Made by a program: the position numbers and the translations under genes
Shown here: positions 1-6,076 of the stretch, piece after piece
Layout of the letters: every line of letters begins with the position of its first letter
Position numbering within the stretch: position 1 is the stretch's first letter
Notes under the pieces: model-generated
What the model saw: the letters and a program-made list of their open reading frames with translations, nothing else
What the model was told of the DNA's origin: nothing
Database searches by the model: none
Assembly: GCA_946625715.1 (NCBI GenBank)
Contig: CAMOTK010000107.1
Coordinates: forward strand, 1-6,947
Direction of reading: 5' to 3'
Source: an uncultured Prevotella sp.
GTDB taxonomy: Bacteria > Bacteroidota > Bacteroidia > Bacteroidales > Bacteroidaceae
Length of the DNA stretch: 6,947 bases

Positions 1-269
1 CCGCCGCAGCTGCTTCCGACGATGCTCCGGCAGCCAACAAGGCAGCCGTGAACAAGAACAACGCCGTGAAGGCTCCGCTGCCCGGCGTCATCACCGACAT
101 CAAGGTGGCCGTGGGCGACGAGGTTCAGGTAGGCGACACTGTCGTTGTGCTCGAAGCCATGAAGATGGCCAATGCCCTGCAAGCCGAGAAGGCTGGTAAG
201 GTGACGGCCATCTGCGTGAAGATTGGCGAGAGCGTCATGGAAGACGATGCCCTCGTTGTGATTGAGTAG
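1..269 (+). CDS. Biotin carboxyl carrier protein (C-terminal part)
   Basis: This is the carrier subunit or domain of a biotin-dependent acyl-CoA carboxylase or decarboxylase: a lysine-bound biotin carries CO2 between two active sites in the cytoplasm. The reading frame is open from base 3, giving 88 visible codons, so the start lies upstream of the window. The first ~15 residues are rich in Ala, Pro and Asp, typical of the flexible linker before the domain. A complete biotinyl domain follows, with the EAMKM motif; the biotin-accepting lysine is codon 162-164. The symmetric halves (APLPGVITDIKV and KAGKVTAICV) fit the flattened beta-barrel of the biotinyl/lipoyl family. The GTG at 48 is an internal Val codon, not a start, because the linker continues upstream in frame. 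Nothing on the same strand follows, so this is the last gene of its unit. Acetyl-CoA/propionyl-CoA carboxylase and methylmalonyl-CoA decarboxylase carriers cannot be told apart from this fragment. Confidence 0.93.
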   Translation, partial: AAAASDDAPAANKAAVNKNNAVKAPLPGVITDIKVAVGDEVQVGDTVVVLEAMKMANALQAEKAGKVTAICVKIGESVMEDDALVVIE

Positions 270-295
270 TTGCCACGATAGCAATAAAAACATTT

Positions 296-327
296 AACGG
301 TTGTTCCAGCATGCTGGGACAACCGTT
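296..327 (+). terminator. Intrinsic hairpin terminator, probably bidirectional
   Basis: Left arm AACGGTTGTTCCAGCA (296-311) pairs with right arm TGCTGGGACAACCGTT (312-327) along its whole length, with one G-U wobble; the central CATG would form the loop. A T-rich run (TTTTACTTTT) follows on the plus strand, and on the minus strand the stem is followed by TAAATGTTTTT. It sits 27 nt after the BCCP stop and 24 nt past the end of the convergent minus-strand gene, so it can end transcripts from both sides. Confidence 0.85.
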
Positions 328-350
328 TTACTTTTGTCGCTTGAGCGAAA

Positions 351-977
351 TCACTCCACGTAGTCGACCTTGATGACGATGACGCGGATGGTCTGGTCGT
401 CGGTGTCGTTCGCAATCTTGGCAATGTGCCAGTCGGACGGGAAGAAGATGAAGAACTCCTCGGGCGTGGAGTCGAAGAAGCGGGTGCGCGCGACGTCGTA
501 GTTGTAGTGGATGACGTCGGGCTTCCACAGGTCTTTGGGCGTGCTGGTCAGATGGTCGAGCAGGGCGAAGCGCTCGGTGCCCTTCACCACGTACTGGAAG
601 TCGATGTGGTGGTAGTGGCTCTCGCTGTTGCGCTTCTCGAGCGGCCCGTTTTTCGAGTCTTCCACGCTGGCCACGAGCGTGGTGCCGGCAATGGGATGTT
701 TGCCTTTGGGAATAGTGAGCAGGTCGGTCTCACTAATCCAGCGGAAGAGCGCTTCCCACTGCGCCGTGTTCTTGTGGTACTGCTCGTAGAAGTCCACGGC
801 GTTGACGGTGGCGTGCGGGTTAGCCTTGTTGAAGCCGTTGCGCCACAGACCTTGTTTCATCCATGTGCGTGCCGTCTTTACGAGTTTCTTGTCGCGACAC
901 TCGCGTGTGTAGTAGCCCTGTGCCTGCGTGCCTATTGTGGCCAAAGCGAGGATGAAGGAAAAAATTATCTTTTTCAT
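351..977 (-). CDS. Exported YhcH/YjgK/YiaL-family (DUF386) protein
   Basis: This 208-residue protein belongs to the YhcH/YjgK/YiaL (DUF386) beta-barrel family, whose members bind a metal and include sugar-processing proteins such as E. coli YhcH (NanQ, reported as a sialic acid anomerase) and EbgC. Visible family signatures are the metal-site segment ESHYHHIDFQYVVKGTE (residues 119-135, with E119, H121/H123/H124 and D126 as candidate ligands), the PSDWHIAK segment (180-187, H184) and the C-terminal strand VIVIKVDY. Residues 1-19 form a clear signal peptide (Lys-Lys, hydrophobic core, cleavage near TQA-QG), so the protein is predicted to be exported, unlike the E. coli members. At 208 residues it is longer than the usual ~150 because of the signal and an N-terminal extension. 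The ATG at 975-977 is chosen because the signal peptide begins there. It follows the MFS gene after a repeat-filled 82-nt gap; I see no good promoter in that gap. Substrate is unknown. Confidence 0.88.
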   Translation of the reverse strand: MKKIIFSFILALATIGTQAQGYYTRECRDKKLVKTARTWMKQGLWRNGFNKANPHATVNAVDFYEQYHKNTAQWEALFRWISETDLLTIPKGKHPIAGTTLVASVEDSKNGPLEKRNSESHYHHIDFQYVVKGTERFALLDHLTSTPKDLWKPDVIHYNYDVARTRFFDSTPEEFFIFFPSDWHIAKIANDTDDQTIRVIVIKVDYVE

Positions 978-991
978 AAATAGAAAAATGG

Positions 992-1055
992 TAAATGGTA
1001 AATCGTCAAATAGTAAATAATAAATAGTAAATAGTAAATCGTCAAATAGTAAATG
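992..1055. repeat. Degenerate GTAAATA heptamer tandem repeat
   Basis: The gap between the MFS stop and the YhcH-family start is almost entirely made of 6- to 8-nt units related to GTAAATA: GTAAATG, GTAAATC, GTCAAATA, GTAAATA, TAAATA, GTAAATA, GTAAATC, GTCAAATA, GTAAATG. The unit order gives a higher-order repeat: the 21 bases at 999-1019 recur exactly at 1034-1054, a period of 35 bp. On the minus strand the two GTCAAATA units read as TATTTGAC, which resembles but does not match the Bacteroidetes -7 box. Function is unknown; it could be slippage-prone spacer DNA or a leader element for the downstream minus-strand gene. Confidence 0.85.
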
Positions 1056-1059
1056 AAAA

Positions 1060-2217
1060 TCATCTATTCTTGTTCCTCACAAACCAGCTGTGTGTGAAGC
1101 CGTTGTACACCAGCAGGGCCGCGACGATGCAGCCCATGGCCGTGTAGAGCATGGCTTGGCAGTCGCCATCGAAACAGCTCCAGCCGATGCCGAGGCCCAG
1201 TGCGATGCCGCCTTCCCATCCGAGCATGAAGGTGCTCTGCGACGTGCCTCGCTGGCAGTGGTGGCTCAGCTTGATGAAGAACAGCAGAAAGCGCGACGCG
1301 ACGATGCCCACGCCCAGTCCTAATAGCGGTGCCGACAGGGGCGACTCCGCGTGGAACAGCAGCACCAGCAGGGCTGCGCCTGCCAGCAGCAGGCCCGACA
1401 CCGCCTCGCTCTTCAGTTCGGCATCGCGAAACACGTATTGCTGTGCCAACAGAGCCAGCACGAAGCCCAGCATCATGAGACCGTAGAAGTCTTCGGAGAG
1501 GCTGAGGGCGAACACGATGCCCAGACCGACGCTGACGAGCAGCAGATTGAGAAACAGCGGCCAGGCGCCCGTGAGGAAGAAACGGTCGAGGCTGAACAAG
1601 GGCACGTGGTCTTCGGGCACGCGGAAGGGGAAACCTACCAGCAGGATGAGCACGGCCGAGAGGGCGCAGCAGCCCATGGCCGCCCACTGCACGGTTTGGA
1701 AACCGGCAGCGTGGTAGACAAGCAGTCCCGCCAGCGGGCCCAATGCCAGTGCGAAGCGTCCGAACCACGTGGCCGAGTGGTTGGCCTCGGTGCGCCGGTT
1801 CGACTCGCAGGTGTCGATGATGAGCGTCGAGGCGAGCACCATCTGAGCCAGTCCGAAGGCCGCACCCATGAGTAGGCGCAGACCGTAGACGAAGCTGGTG
1901 GGCAGTCGGTCGTTGTCGTGCCCCATGAAGAAGATGCCGGCCGCCAGTGCGGCTATCGCCCATACGCACACCATGTTGCGCCGGTAGCGCTGCACCAAGT
2001 AGGAGCAGAAGGGGCCCGGCAGCACGATGCCTAAGGCGAAGATACCCATGGCCACGCCCGTTTCCTCTGCTGACATGCCTTCCTCGTAAAGCATCCAGAG
2101 GGGTAGGGTGGGCACGAGCATGTAGACCGCCATCGTGAGCAGCAGGTTGGCAAAAGCCATGAGCCAGAACTCGCGATGCCAGAGTTTTATGTGTAGGGTT
2201 GTGTTTTGTGTGTTCAT
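1060..2217 (-). CDS. MFS family transporter
   Basis: This 385-residue inner-membrane protein has about 12 hydrophobic segments and the layout of the major facilitator superfamily: approximate helices at 17-41, 52-76, 82-98, 105-130, 150-170, 176-196, 215-237, 243-260, 272-290, 292-316, 328-346 and 354-372, with a short cytoplasmic linker near residues 198-212 between the halves. The loop between helices 2 and 3 (SYLVQRYRRN, 72-81) is a degenerate form of MFS motif A: the Arg cluster is kept but the usual Asp is missing. The segment STLIIDTCESNRRTEAN (130-146) between helices 4 and 5 and the glycine-rich LGWEGGIALGLGIGW (332-346) are typical of Bacteroidetes MFS proteins related to drug and metabolite exporters. 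The start at 2215-2217 lies 9 nt after the panB stop, implying cotranscription. Substrate cannot be read from sequence; export of a pantothenate-pathway metabolite is only a guess from context. Confidence 0.85.
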   Translation of the reverse strand: MNTQNTTLHIKLWHREFWLMAFANLLLTMAVYMLVPTLPLWMLYEEGMSAEETGVAMGIFALGIVLPGPFCSYLVQRYRRNMVCVWAIAALAAGIFFMGHDNDRLPTSFVYGLRLLMGAAFGLAQMVLASTLIIDTCESNRRTEANHSATWFGRFALALGPLAGLLVYHAAGFQTVQWAAMGCCALSAVLILLVGFPFRVPEDHVPLFSLDRFFLTGAWPLFLNLLLVSVGLGIVFALSLSEDFYGLMMLGFVLALLAQQYVFRDAELKSEAVSGLLLAGAALLVLLFHAESPLSAPLLGLGVGIVASRFLLFFIKLSHHCQRGTSQSTFMLGWEGGIALGLGIGWSCFDGDCQAMLYTAMGCIVAALLVYNGFTHSWFVRNKNR

Positions 2218-2226
2218 TAGCGTTGT

Positions 2227-3048
2227 TTAGTAGGATTCGGCCTCAGAGGGGAAGTCGCCGCTCTTCACATCGGTCACGTACTGTCCGATGGCGTCGGTCA
2301 TCACCTCGCTCAGGTTGGCGTAGCGTCTGAGGAACTTCGGCGAGAAGCCCTGCGTCATTCCCAGCATGTCGGCCACCACGAGAATCTGGCCGTCGGTGCC
2401 GTTGCCTGCTCCAATGCCAATGGTGGGCACCTTGATGCTCTCGCTCACCCTCTTAGCCAGCACGGCCGGCACCTTCTCGAGTGTTATCGAGAAGCAGCCT
2501 GCCTCGGCCAGGGCCTGTGCGTCGGTTAAGAGCTTCTCGGCTTCGCGCTCTTCCTTGGCGCGCACGGCATAGGTGCCAAACTTGTTGATGCTCTGCGGGG
2601 TCAGTCCTAAGTGGCCCATGACGGGGATGCCCGCGTCGAGAATGCGGCGCACGGTGTCGATAATCTCCACGCCGCCTTCCAGTTTCAGGGCGTCGCAGCC
2701 GCTCTCCTTCATGATGCGAATAGCGTTGGCCACACCTTCCTGCGGGCTCACCTGATAGCTGCCGAAGGGCATGTCGCACACCACGAGTGCACGCTGCACG
2801 GCTTTCACCACCGAGCGTGCGTGATAAATCATCTGGTCTACGGTCATGGGCAGCGTGGTGGCGTTGCCCACCATCACGTTCGAGGCCGAGTCGCCAATCA
2901 ATATGCCGTCGATGCCAGCCTTGTCGACGATGCCTGCGGTGGTAAAGTCGTAGGATGTGAGCATCGAGATTTTCTCTCCCTTTTGCTTCATTTCTATGAA
3001 GCGGTGTGTGGTCACCTTGCGTGTGTCGCTTACTAAATAGCCTGCCAT
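2227..3048 (-). CDS. panB: 3-methyl-2-oxobutanoate hydroxymethyltransferase (ketopantoate hydroxymethyltransferase)
   Basis: PanB transfers a hydroxymethyl group from 5,10-methylenetetrahydrofolate to 3-methyl-2-oxobutanoate to give ketopantoate, the first committed step of pantothenate and CoA synthesis, in the cytoplasm. The 273 residues match the family's usual length. Motifs in order are TSYD (31-34), GDSASN (52-57), CDMPFGSY (91-98), KLEGG (122-126), MGHLGLTPQ (144-152), ITLEKVP (188-194) and GIGAG...DGQILV (211-224). By correspondence with E. coli PanB, D53, D92 and E124 should bind Mg2+, K122 the substrate, and E191 is the catalytic Glu. All are present, so the enzyme should be active. 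The ATG at 3046-3048 is preferred because the N-terminus [15 protein letters not shown] is conserved in Bacteroidales PanB proteins as I remember them. The start overlaps the end of the HAD gene by 16 nt, indicating translational coupling, and the MFS gene follows after 9 nt. panC and panD are not in the window. Confidence 0.97.
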   Translation of the reverse strand: MAGYLVSDTRKVTTHRFIEMKQKGEKISMLTSYDFTTAGIVDKAGIDGILIGDSASNVMVGNATTLPMTVDQMIYHARSVVKAVQRALVVCDMPFGSYQVSPQEGVANAIRIMKESGCDALKLEGGVEIIDTVRRILDAGIPVMGHLGLTPQSINKFGTYAVRAKEEREAEKLLTDAQALAEAGCFSITLEKVPAVLAKRVSESIKVPTIGIGAGNGTDGQILVVADMLGMTQGFSPKFLRRYANLSEVMTDAIGQYVTDVKSGDFPSEAESY

Positions 3049-3686
3049 AAGTTGTTTAATGTTTCAAAGTTCATGTTTCTATAGTCCTTGGTCTGATAGT
3101 CAGACAGCGGACGGATGGATTCTTCACTATTGGTTGTGGCCAGTCCCACAACAAACATGCCTGCGGCGCGTCCCGACCGGAGTCCGTTGAAGCTGTCTTC
3201 AAACACGATGCACTCCTCGGGCTGGGCGCCGAAGCGCTGTGCCGCACGCAGGTAGCAGTCGGGCGAGGGCTTGCTCTCGGCAAAGTCTTCGCTGGTGAGA
3301 ATGGCGTTGAAAAGCTGTTTGAAAGTCGGTTGCCGTTCGTAGACGGCTTCCATCTTCGGTCGGTTGCTGCTCGTCACCACGGCCGTCTTCACACCGTGCC
3401 GGTGCAGGTCGGCTATCAATGCTTCGAAGCCGTCGATGAACGTGAACGTCATCTGGCGCTCGAAAGCGTTGAGTCGCTCGGTGATAATTGCCCGTTGGGG
3501 CTCCAGTTCTCCTGAAAACCAGCCGTCGTATATCTGGTCGAGCGTCTGGCCCTTGATTTCGTGCTCCAGCCCTGGATGCTCAGGGTGGTAGAGTCTGCAC
3601 TGCTCGCCCCAGAACACAGTGTACTGTCCTTCGGTGTCGAACACCACACCGTCGAGGTCGAACAAGGCCGCCTTTAATTCTTTCAT
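3033..3686 (-). CDS. HAD-superfamily (subfamily IA) phosphatase/phosphomutase-like hydrolase
   Basis: This 217-residue cytoplasmic protein has all four HAD motifs: DLDGVVFD (10-17; nucleophile D10, acid/base D12), TSS (105-107), the motif III lysine in SKPSPD (K139) and EDS (163-165) for Mg2+. The helical cap between about residues 17 and 85 and the [16 protein letters not shown] segment place it in subfamily IA, near beta-phosphoglucomutase and phosphoglycolate-phosphatase-like proteins. An ATG at 3771-3773 would add 29 residues, but that stretch runs through the promoter, is basic and unlike HAD N-termini, and LFDLDG normally sits about 10 residues from the start, so the ATG at 3684-3686 is chosen. 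Its leader is A/G-rich (AAGAAAAGAAGAAAAAAA). Its 3' end overlaps the panB start by 16 nt. Substrate is unknown; context does not prove a role in pantothenate synthesis. Confidence 0.9.
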   Translation of the reverse strand: MKELKAALFDLDGVVFDTEGQYTVFWGEQCRLYHPEHPGLEHEIKGQTLDQIYDGWFSGELEPQRAIITERLNAFERQMTFTFIDGFEALIADLHRHGVKTAVVTSSNRPKMEAVYERQPTFKQLFNAILTSEDFAESKPSPDCYLRAAQRFGAQPEECIVFEDSFNGLRSGRAAGMFVVGLATTNSEESIRPLSDYQTKDYRNMNFETLNNLWQAI

Positions 3687-3716
3687 TTTTTTTCTTCTTT
3701 TCTTGAAATTCGGGTG

Positions 3717-3752
3717 CAAAGGTACGCATTTTCTTAGAAGAGGTGCCACAAA
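3717..3752 (-). promoter_or_regulatory. Promoter for the HAD-panB-MFS operon
   Basis: On the minus strand TACCTTTG (3717-3724) exactly matches the Bacteroidetes -7 consensus TAnnTTTG. A TTTG at 3749-3752 could be the -33 box, but the 24-nt gap is longer than the usual 19-21. Initiation would fall near 3710, leaving a leader of about 24 nt before the ATG at 3686. The -7 box is the reliable part of this call. Confidence 0.6.
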
Positions 3753-3764
3753 GTTGCATATTTT

Positions 3765-3796
3765 TTTGGGCATTCACGTGCTTTTTTGTATTTTTG
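3765..3796 (+). promoter_or_regulatory. Bacteroidetes sigma-ABfr-type promoter for the CotH-family gene
   Basis: TTTG (3765-3768) is followed after 20 nt by TATTTTTG (3789-3796), matching both the -33 (TTTG) and -7 (TAnnTTTG) boxes with consensus spacing. Initiation near 3803 would give a leader of roughly 17 nt, ending in an A-rich run (AAAAAAAGT) just before the ATG at 3820, as is usual where no Shine-Dalgarno site is used. Confidence 0.75.
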
Positions 3797-3819
3797 CCCG
3801 CGAAATAGCTAAAAAAAGT

Positions 3820-5544
3820 ATGAAGCGACTGATAGTTTTATTGATGGGGTGTCTGTGCCTGTTGCAGGCTTCAGCACTCGATATACCGAAGGGGACGTTT
3901 TACTTTGACAACTCGATTACGCGCTACAGCCATGTGAAGTTTGTGTATGGCAGCAACAACAGCAACGTGACCTACGTGCTGAGCATGACCGACGAGGGCA
4001 ACAACCGCTGGGCAATCACCATTCCCGAGACGGTGCACAACATGTATCGCTACTGCTTTGCAGAAACCTCGCTGCCCGACGGCCTGAGAGCGGAGACGTT
4101 TCCTACGGTGAAGGACTATATCAGCCTGACACTCAACGAGAATCGCACCACCACAAGCGACGTGGCGATACCTGTGGGTGGCATCTACGTACCCACAAAC
4201 AACGACAAGTGGGCTCCGGGCGCCTGGCAGACGGTTCGGGATCCTAACCAGAAGCCTTACTCTGGCACGCTGCCCGTGCTCTTCATCAACACCGAGGCTC
4301 CTATTAATGATAAGGATACGTACGTGCGCGGGACATATTATATAGATGCGCTCGGGCTGGAAGGCTACGTGTCGCTGGGTTCGGCCGATGCGCCGCTGGG
4401 CCTGCAGATGAAGGGTAGAGGCAACTATACATGGAATGACTTTGACAAAAAGCCCTATCGGCTGAAGCTCGACGAGAAGGCCAGTCCGCTCGGCATGAAG
4501 AACAATCGCCACTTCACGCTCCTGGCACATGCTGACGACGAACTGGGCTTCCTGCGCAACACCGTGGGCTTCGAGCTGAGTCGCCTGTTGGGCTTGGCTT
4601 ATACGCCCGAGCAACAGCCCGTAGAGGTAGTGCTCAATGGCGATTATATTGGCCTGTATATGCTCACCGATAAGATTCGCGTGGGCAAGCAGCGTGTCAA
4701 TATCGTGGAGCAGCGCGACCTGTGCACCGACCCCGATAGCATCACGGGCGGATGGCTGCTGGAAATCAACAACTACGAAGAAAGTCAGCAGGTGCGAATG
4801 ACCGAGGGCAACGGCGCGATGCTGCGCGTCAACTTCCACACGCCCGAGTTGCTCTCCCCCCAGCAGCTGCAGTACATTACCGACCTGCTGAAAGCCACCG
4901 ACCGCGCCATCTATGCCCAAGACAAGAGCAGCACCGACTGGGAACGCTACATCGATATGGATGTGCTGGCACGCTACTACATTGTACAGGAAGTGCTCGA
5001 CGATGCCGAGTCGTTCCACGGCAGCTGCTATTTCTATAAAGACATGGGCAGTGAGTCGAAGTTCATGTTCGGTCCCGTGTGGGACTTCGGCAACAGCTTC
5101 CGCCGCGGACTCGACCAGTTCATCTACGACAACTCGCCCTACGGACAGAACTGGATAGGCGAGATAGCCCGTTTCCCCCGCTTCCAACAGCAGGTGAAAA
5201 CGCTCTGGCAACACTTCAAGGGCAATGACTACGATTCGCTCGACGGCTTCATCGATGGTTTTGTTGATCATATAGCTATTGCTGCCGAGAGCGATGCGCA
5301 GCGCTGGCCGCGATACGGCAATAGCGGCATCGGTAGTCGGAAAAACGAGTTTAAGCGCCGGATGAACGAGAAGGTACGGTTCCTTTGCCGCAACTGGGGC
5401 GAAGGCGTAGTTGGCATCGTGTCGACACCATCGGCTTCAGACTTCGACAGTCGTTGGTATACGCTCGATGGCCGCATGCTCAGCACGCGTCCCACCAAGG
5501 CCGGCATCTACATCTGCAACGGCCGTAAGGTAGTGGTCAGATAA
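3820..5544 (+). CDS. Exported CotH-kinase-family protein
   Basis: This 574-residue secreted protein carries a CotH-type kinase domain, named for the Bacillus spore-coat protein kinase CotH, an atypical kinase fold. Residues 1-19 are a signal peptide (cleavage near ASA-LD). Residues 22-~110 form a separate beta-rich segment (TFYFDNS...HVKFVYG...RWAITIP) that faintly resembles CBM26-like starch-binding modules. The CotH region spans about 150-520, with KGRGNYTWNDFDKKPYRLKLD (198-218), FLRNTVGFEL (244-253), VVLNGDYIGLYMLTDKI (270-286), SCYFYKD (402-408) and GPVWDFG (418-424). From memory, many family members have Asp where E397 stands and WDFD where this protein has WDFG, so catalytic activity is uncertain. 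The last 30 residues carry the tail WYTLDGR...KAGIYI.NGRKVVVR seen on many secreted Bacteroidales proteins. An upstream in-frame start at 3619 is rejected because it crosses the promoter and lies over the HAD gene. Targets, and whether it acts on surface proteins or glycans, are unknown. Confidence 0.88.
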   Translation: MKRLIVLLMGCLCLLQASALDIPKGTFYFDNSITRYSHVKFVYGSNNSNVTYVLSMTDEGNNRWAITIPETVHNMYRYCFAETSLPDGLRAETFPTVKDYISLTLNENRTTTSDVAIPVGGIYVPTNNDKWAPGAWQTVRDPNQKPYSGTLPVLFINTEAPINDKDTYVRGTYYIDALGLEGYVSLGSADAPLGLQMKGRGNYTWNDFDKKPYRLKLDEKASPLGMKNNRHFTLLAHADDELGFLRNTVGFELSRLLGLAYTPEQQPVEVVLNGDYIGLYMLTDKIRVGKQRVNIVEQRDLCTDPDSITGGWLLEINNYEESQQVRMTEGNGAMLRVNFHTPELLSPQQLQYITDLLKATDRAIYAQDKSSTDWERYIDMDVLARYYIVQEVLDDAESFHGSCYFYKDMGSESKFMFGPVWDFGNSFRRGLDQFIYDNSPYGQNWIGEIARFPRFQQQVKTLWQHFKGNDYDSLDGFIDGFVDHIAIAAESDAQRWPRYGNSGIGSRKNEFKRRMNEKVRFLCRNWGEGVVGIVSTPSASDFDSRWYTLDGRMLSTRPTKAGIYICNGRKVVVR

Positions 5545-5545
5545 G

Positions 5546-5968
5546 TCATGGCTTCCGCTTCAGCTCCAGTGTCTTCGGCAACTTCTGCCACTTGCCCTTG
5601 TTGGGCACCTTCAGCGTGCTGCCTTCCACCTGTCGGAGCACATAGATGCTGTCGTTCTCTCGGGTGAGCGTGGCCGTGAGGTCTTCGCTGCCGTAGTCGT
5701 TGATGAGCTGAAGCGTGGCCTCGCGCCCCTTCACCTCGGCCGCCGTAATCACCCAGCAGAACGAGTTGTAGCGCTTGCCAAGGAAGCCAGGCAGTTCGCC
5801 GTAGAGCTCCTGTCCCGGTATCACGATGTTGTTGTCGTAGAGGTTGATGCGCATGAACACATCATACTCATTATTATAAATATAGGCCTTGAAGTCGGTA
5901 CTGTCCTTCTGGGCCATGAGCATCGTCGGCACGAGCATCATGAGGGCTGCAAAAATAGCTTTTTTCAT
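5546..5968 (-). CDS. Small exported protein of unknown function
   Basis: I do not recognise a family for this 140-residue protein. Residues 1-19 form a strong signal peptide (KKAIF, Met/Leu/Ala-rich core, cleavage near LMA-QKD), so it should be periplasmic or outside the cell. The mature part is about 120 residues, with alternating hydrophobic and polar stretches that suggest beta strands (DVFMRINLYDNNIVIPG, CWVITAAEV, EATLQLIND, DLTATLTRENDSIYVLRQV). It has one cysteine (C71) and a basic C-terminus (LELKRKP). The middle resembles the loose pattern of small Bacteroidales beta-sandwich proteins that report binding rather than catalysis, but no active-site motif is visible. The ATG at 5966-5968 follows a clear -7 box at 5991-5998. 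The stop codon lies 1 nt from the stop of the convergent CotH gene. The signal peptide, start context and promoter make it a real gene. Confidence 0.82.
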   Translation of the reverse strand: MKKAIFAALMMLVPTMLMAQKDSTDFKAYIYNNEYDVFMRINLYDNNIVIPGQELYGELPGFLGKRYNSFCWVITAAEVKGREATLQLINDYGSEDLTATLTRENDSIYVLRQVEGSTLKVPNKGKWQKLPKTLELKRKP

Positions 5969-5990
5969 TGTCTAAGTGCGTTTACGGCGG

Positions 5991-5998
5991 CAAAGTTA
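5991..5998 (-). promoter_or_regulatory. -7 promoter box for the 140-residue exported protein
   Basis: The minus strand reads TAACTTTG here, an exact TAnnTTTG match, 22 nt upstream of the ATG at 5966-5968. No TTTG is visible at the expected -33 distance (about 6018-6022), so the promoter may be weak or need an activator. Confidence 0.6.
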
Positions 5999-6076
5999 CT
6001 AATTCCAAATCATATAATTGGTGTGTTTTAGAAAAAAAATGTGCCAGAAACTTGTCGTTTTTTGAAATTTTTTAAG

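Noticed and set aside
426..983. 185-codon plus-strand open frame opposite the YhcH-family gene
   Set aside because: Its Val/Glu/Ala-rich sequence has no motif, and the minus-strand frame has a signal peptide and family motifs.
1008..1016. Possible promoter for the YhcH-family gene within the repeat (minus strand TACTATTTG)
   Set aside because: The box has three instead of two bases between TA and TTTG, and the nearest upstream TTTG is 26 nt away, so it does not fit the Bacteroidetes consensus; the same string recurs as part of the repeat.
978..1059. The repeat array as a CRISPR or attachment site
   Set aside because: Units are 6-8 nt with no unique spacers of CRISPR length, no cas genes are nearby, and no integrase or tRNA is present.
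1064..1969. 301-codon open frame on the minus strand in another frame of the MFS gene
   Set aside because: The translation is Arg/Ala/Gly/Pro/His-rich with no membrane segments, typical of an out-of-frame reading of a GC-rich gene; the MFS frame has coherent transmembrane helices.
3687..3773. Upstream in-frame ATG (3773) for the HAD gene
   Set aside because: The 29 extra residues would be encoded by promoter and leader DNA, including the -7 box at 3717-3724, and do not resemble a HAD N-terminus.
3619..3819. Upstream in-frame ATG (3619) for the CotH-family gene
   Set aside because: It would overlap the HAD gene and its promoter and would bury the obvious signal peptide that starts at 3820.
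3820..3880. Lipoprotein signal (LMGC, Cys11) on the CotH-family protein
   Set aside because: The Cys is very early, the -2 residue is Met, and the hydrophobic stretch continues past it to a normal ASA-LD signal peptidase I site.
3871..5271. 466-codon open frame on the minus strand, antisense to the CotH-family gene
   Set aside because: It lies entirely inside a gene with a clear signal peptide, domain motifs and promoter. Its translation is an Ile/Val/His/Ala/Gln-rich sequence with no recognisable motif, as expected for the complement of a GC-rich coding frame.
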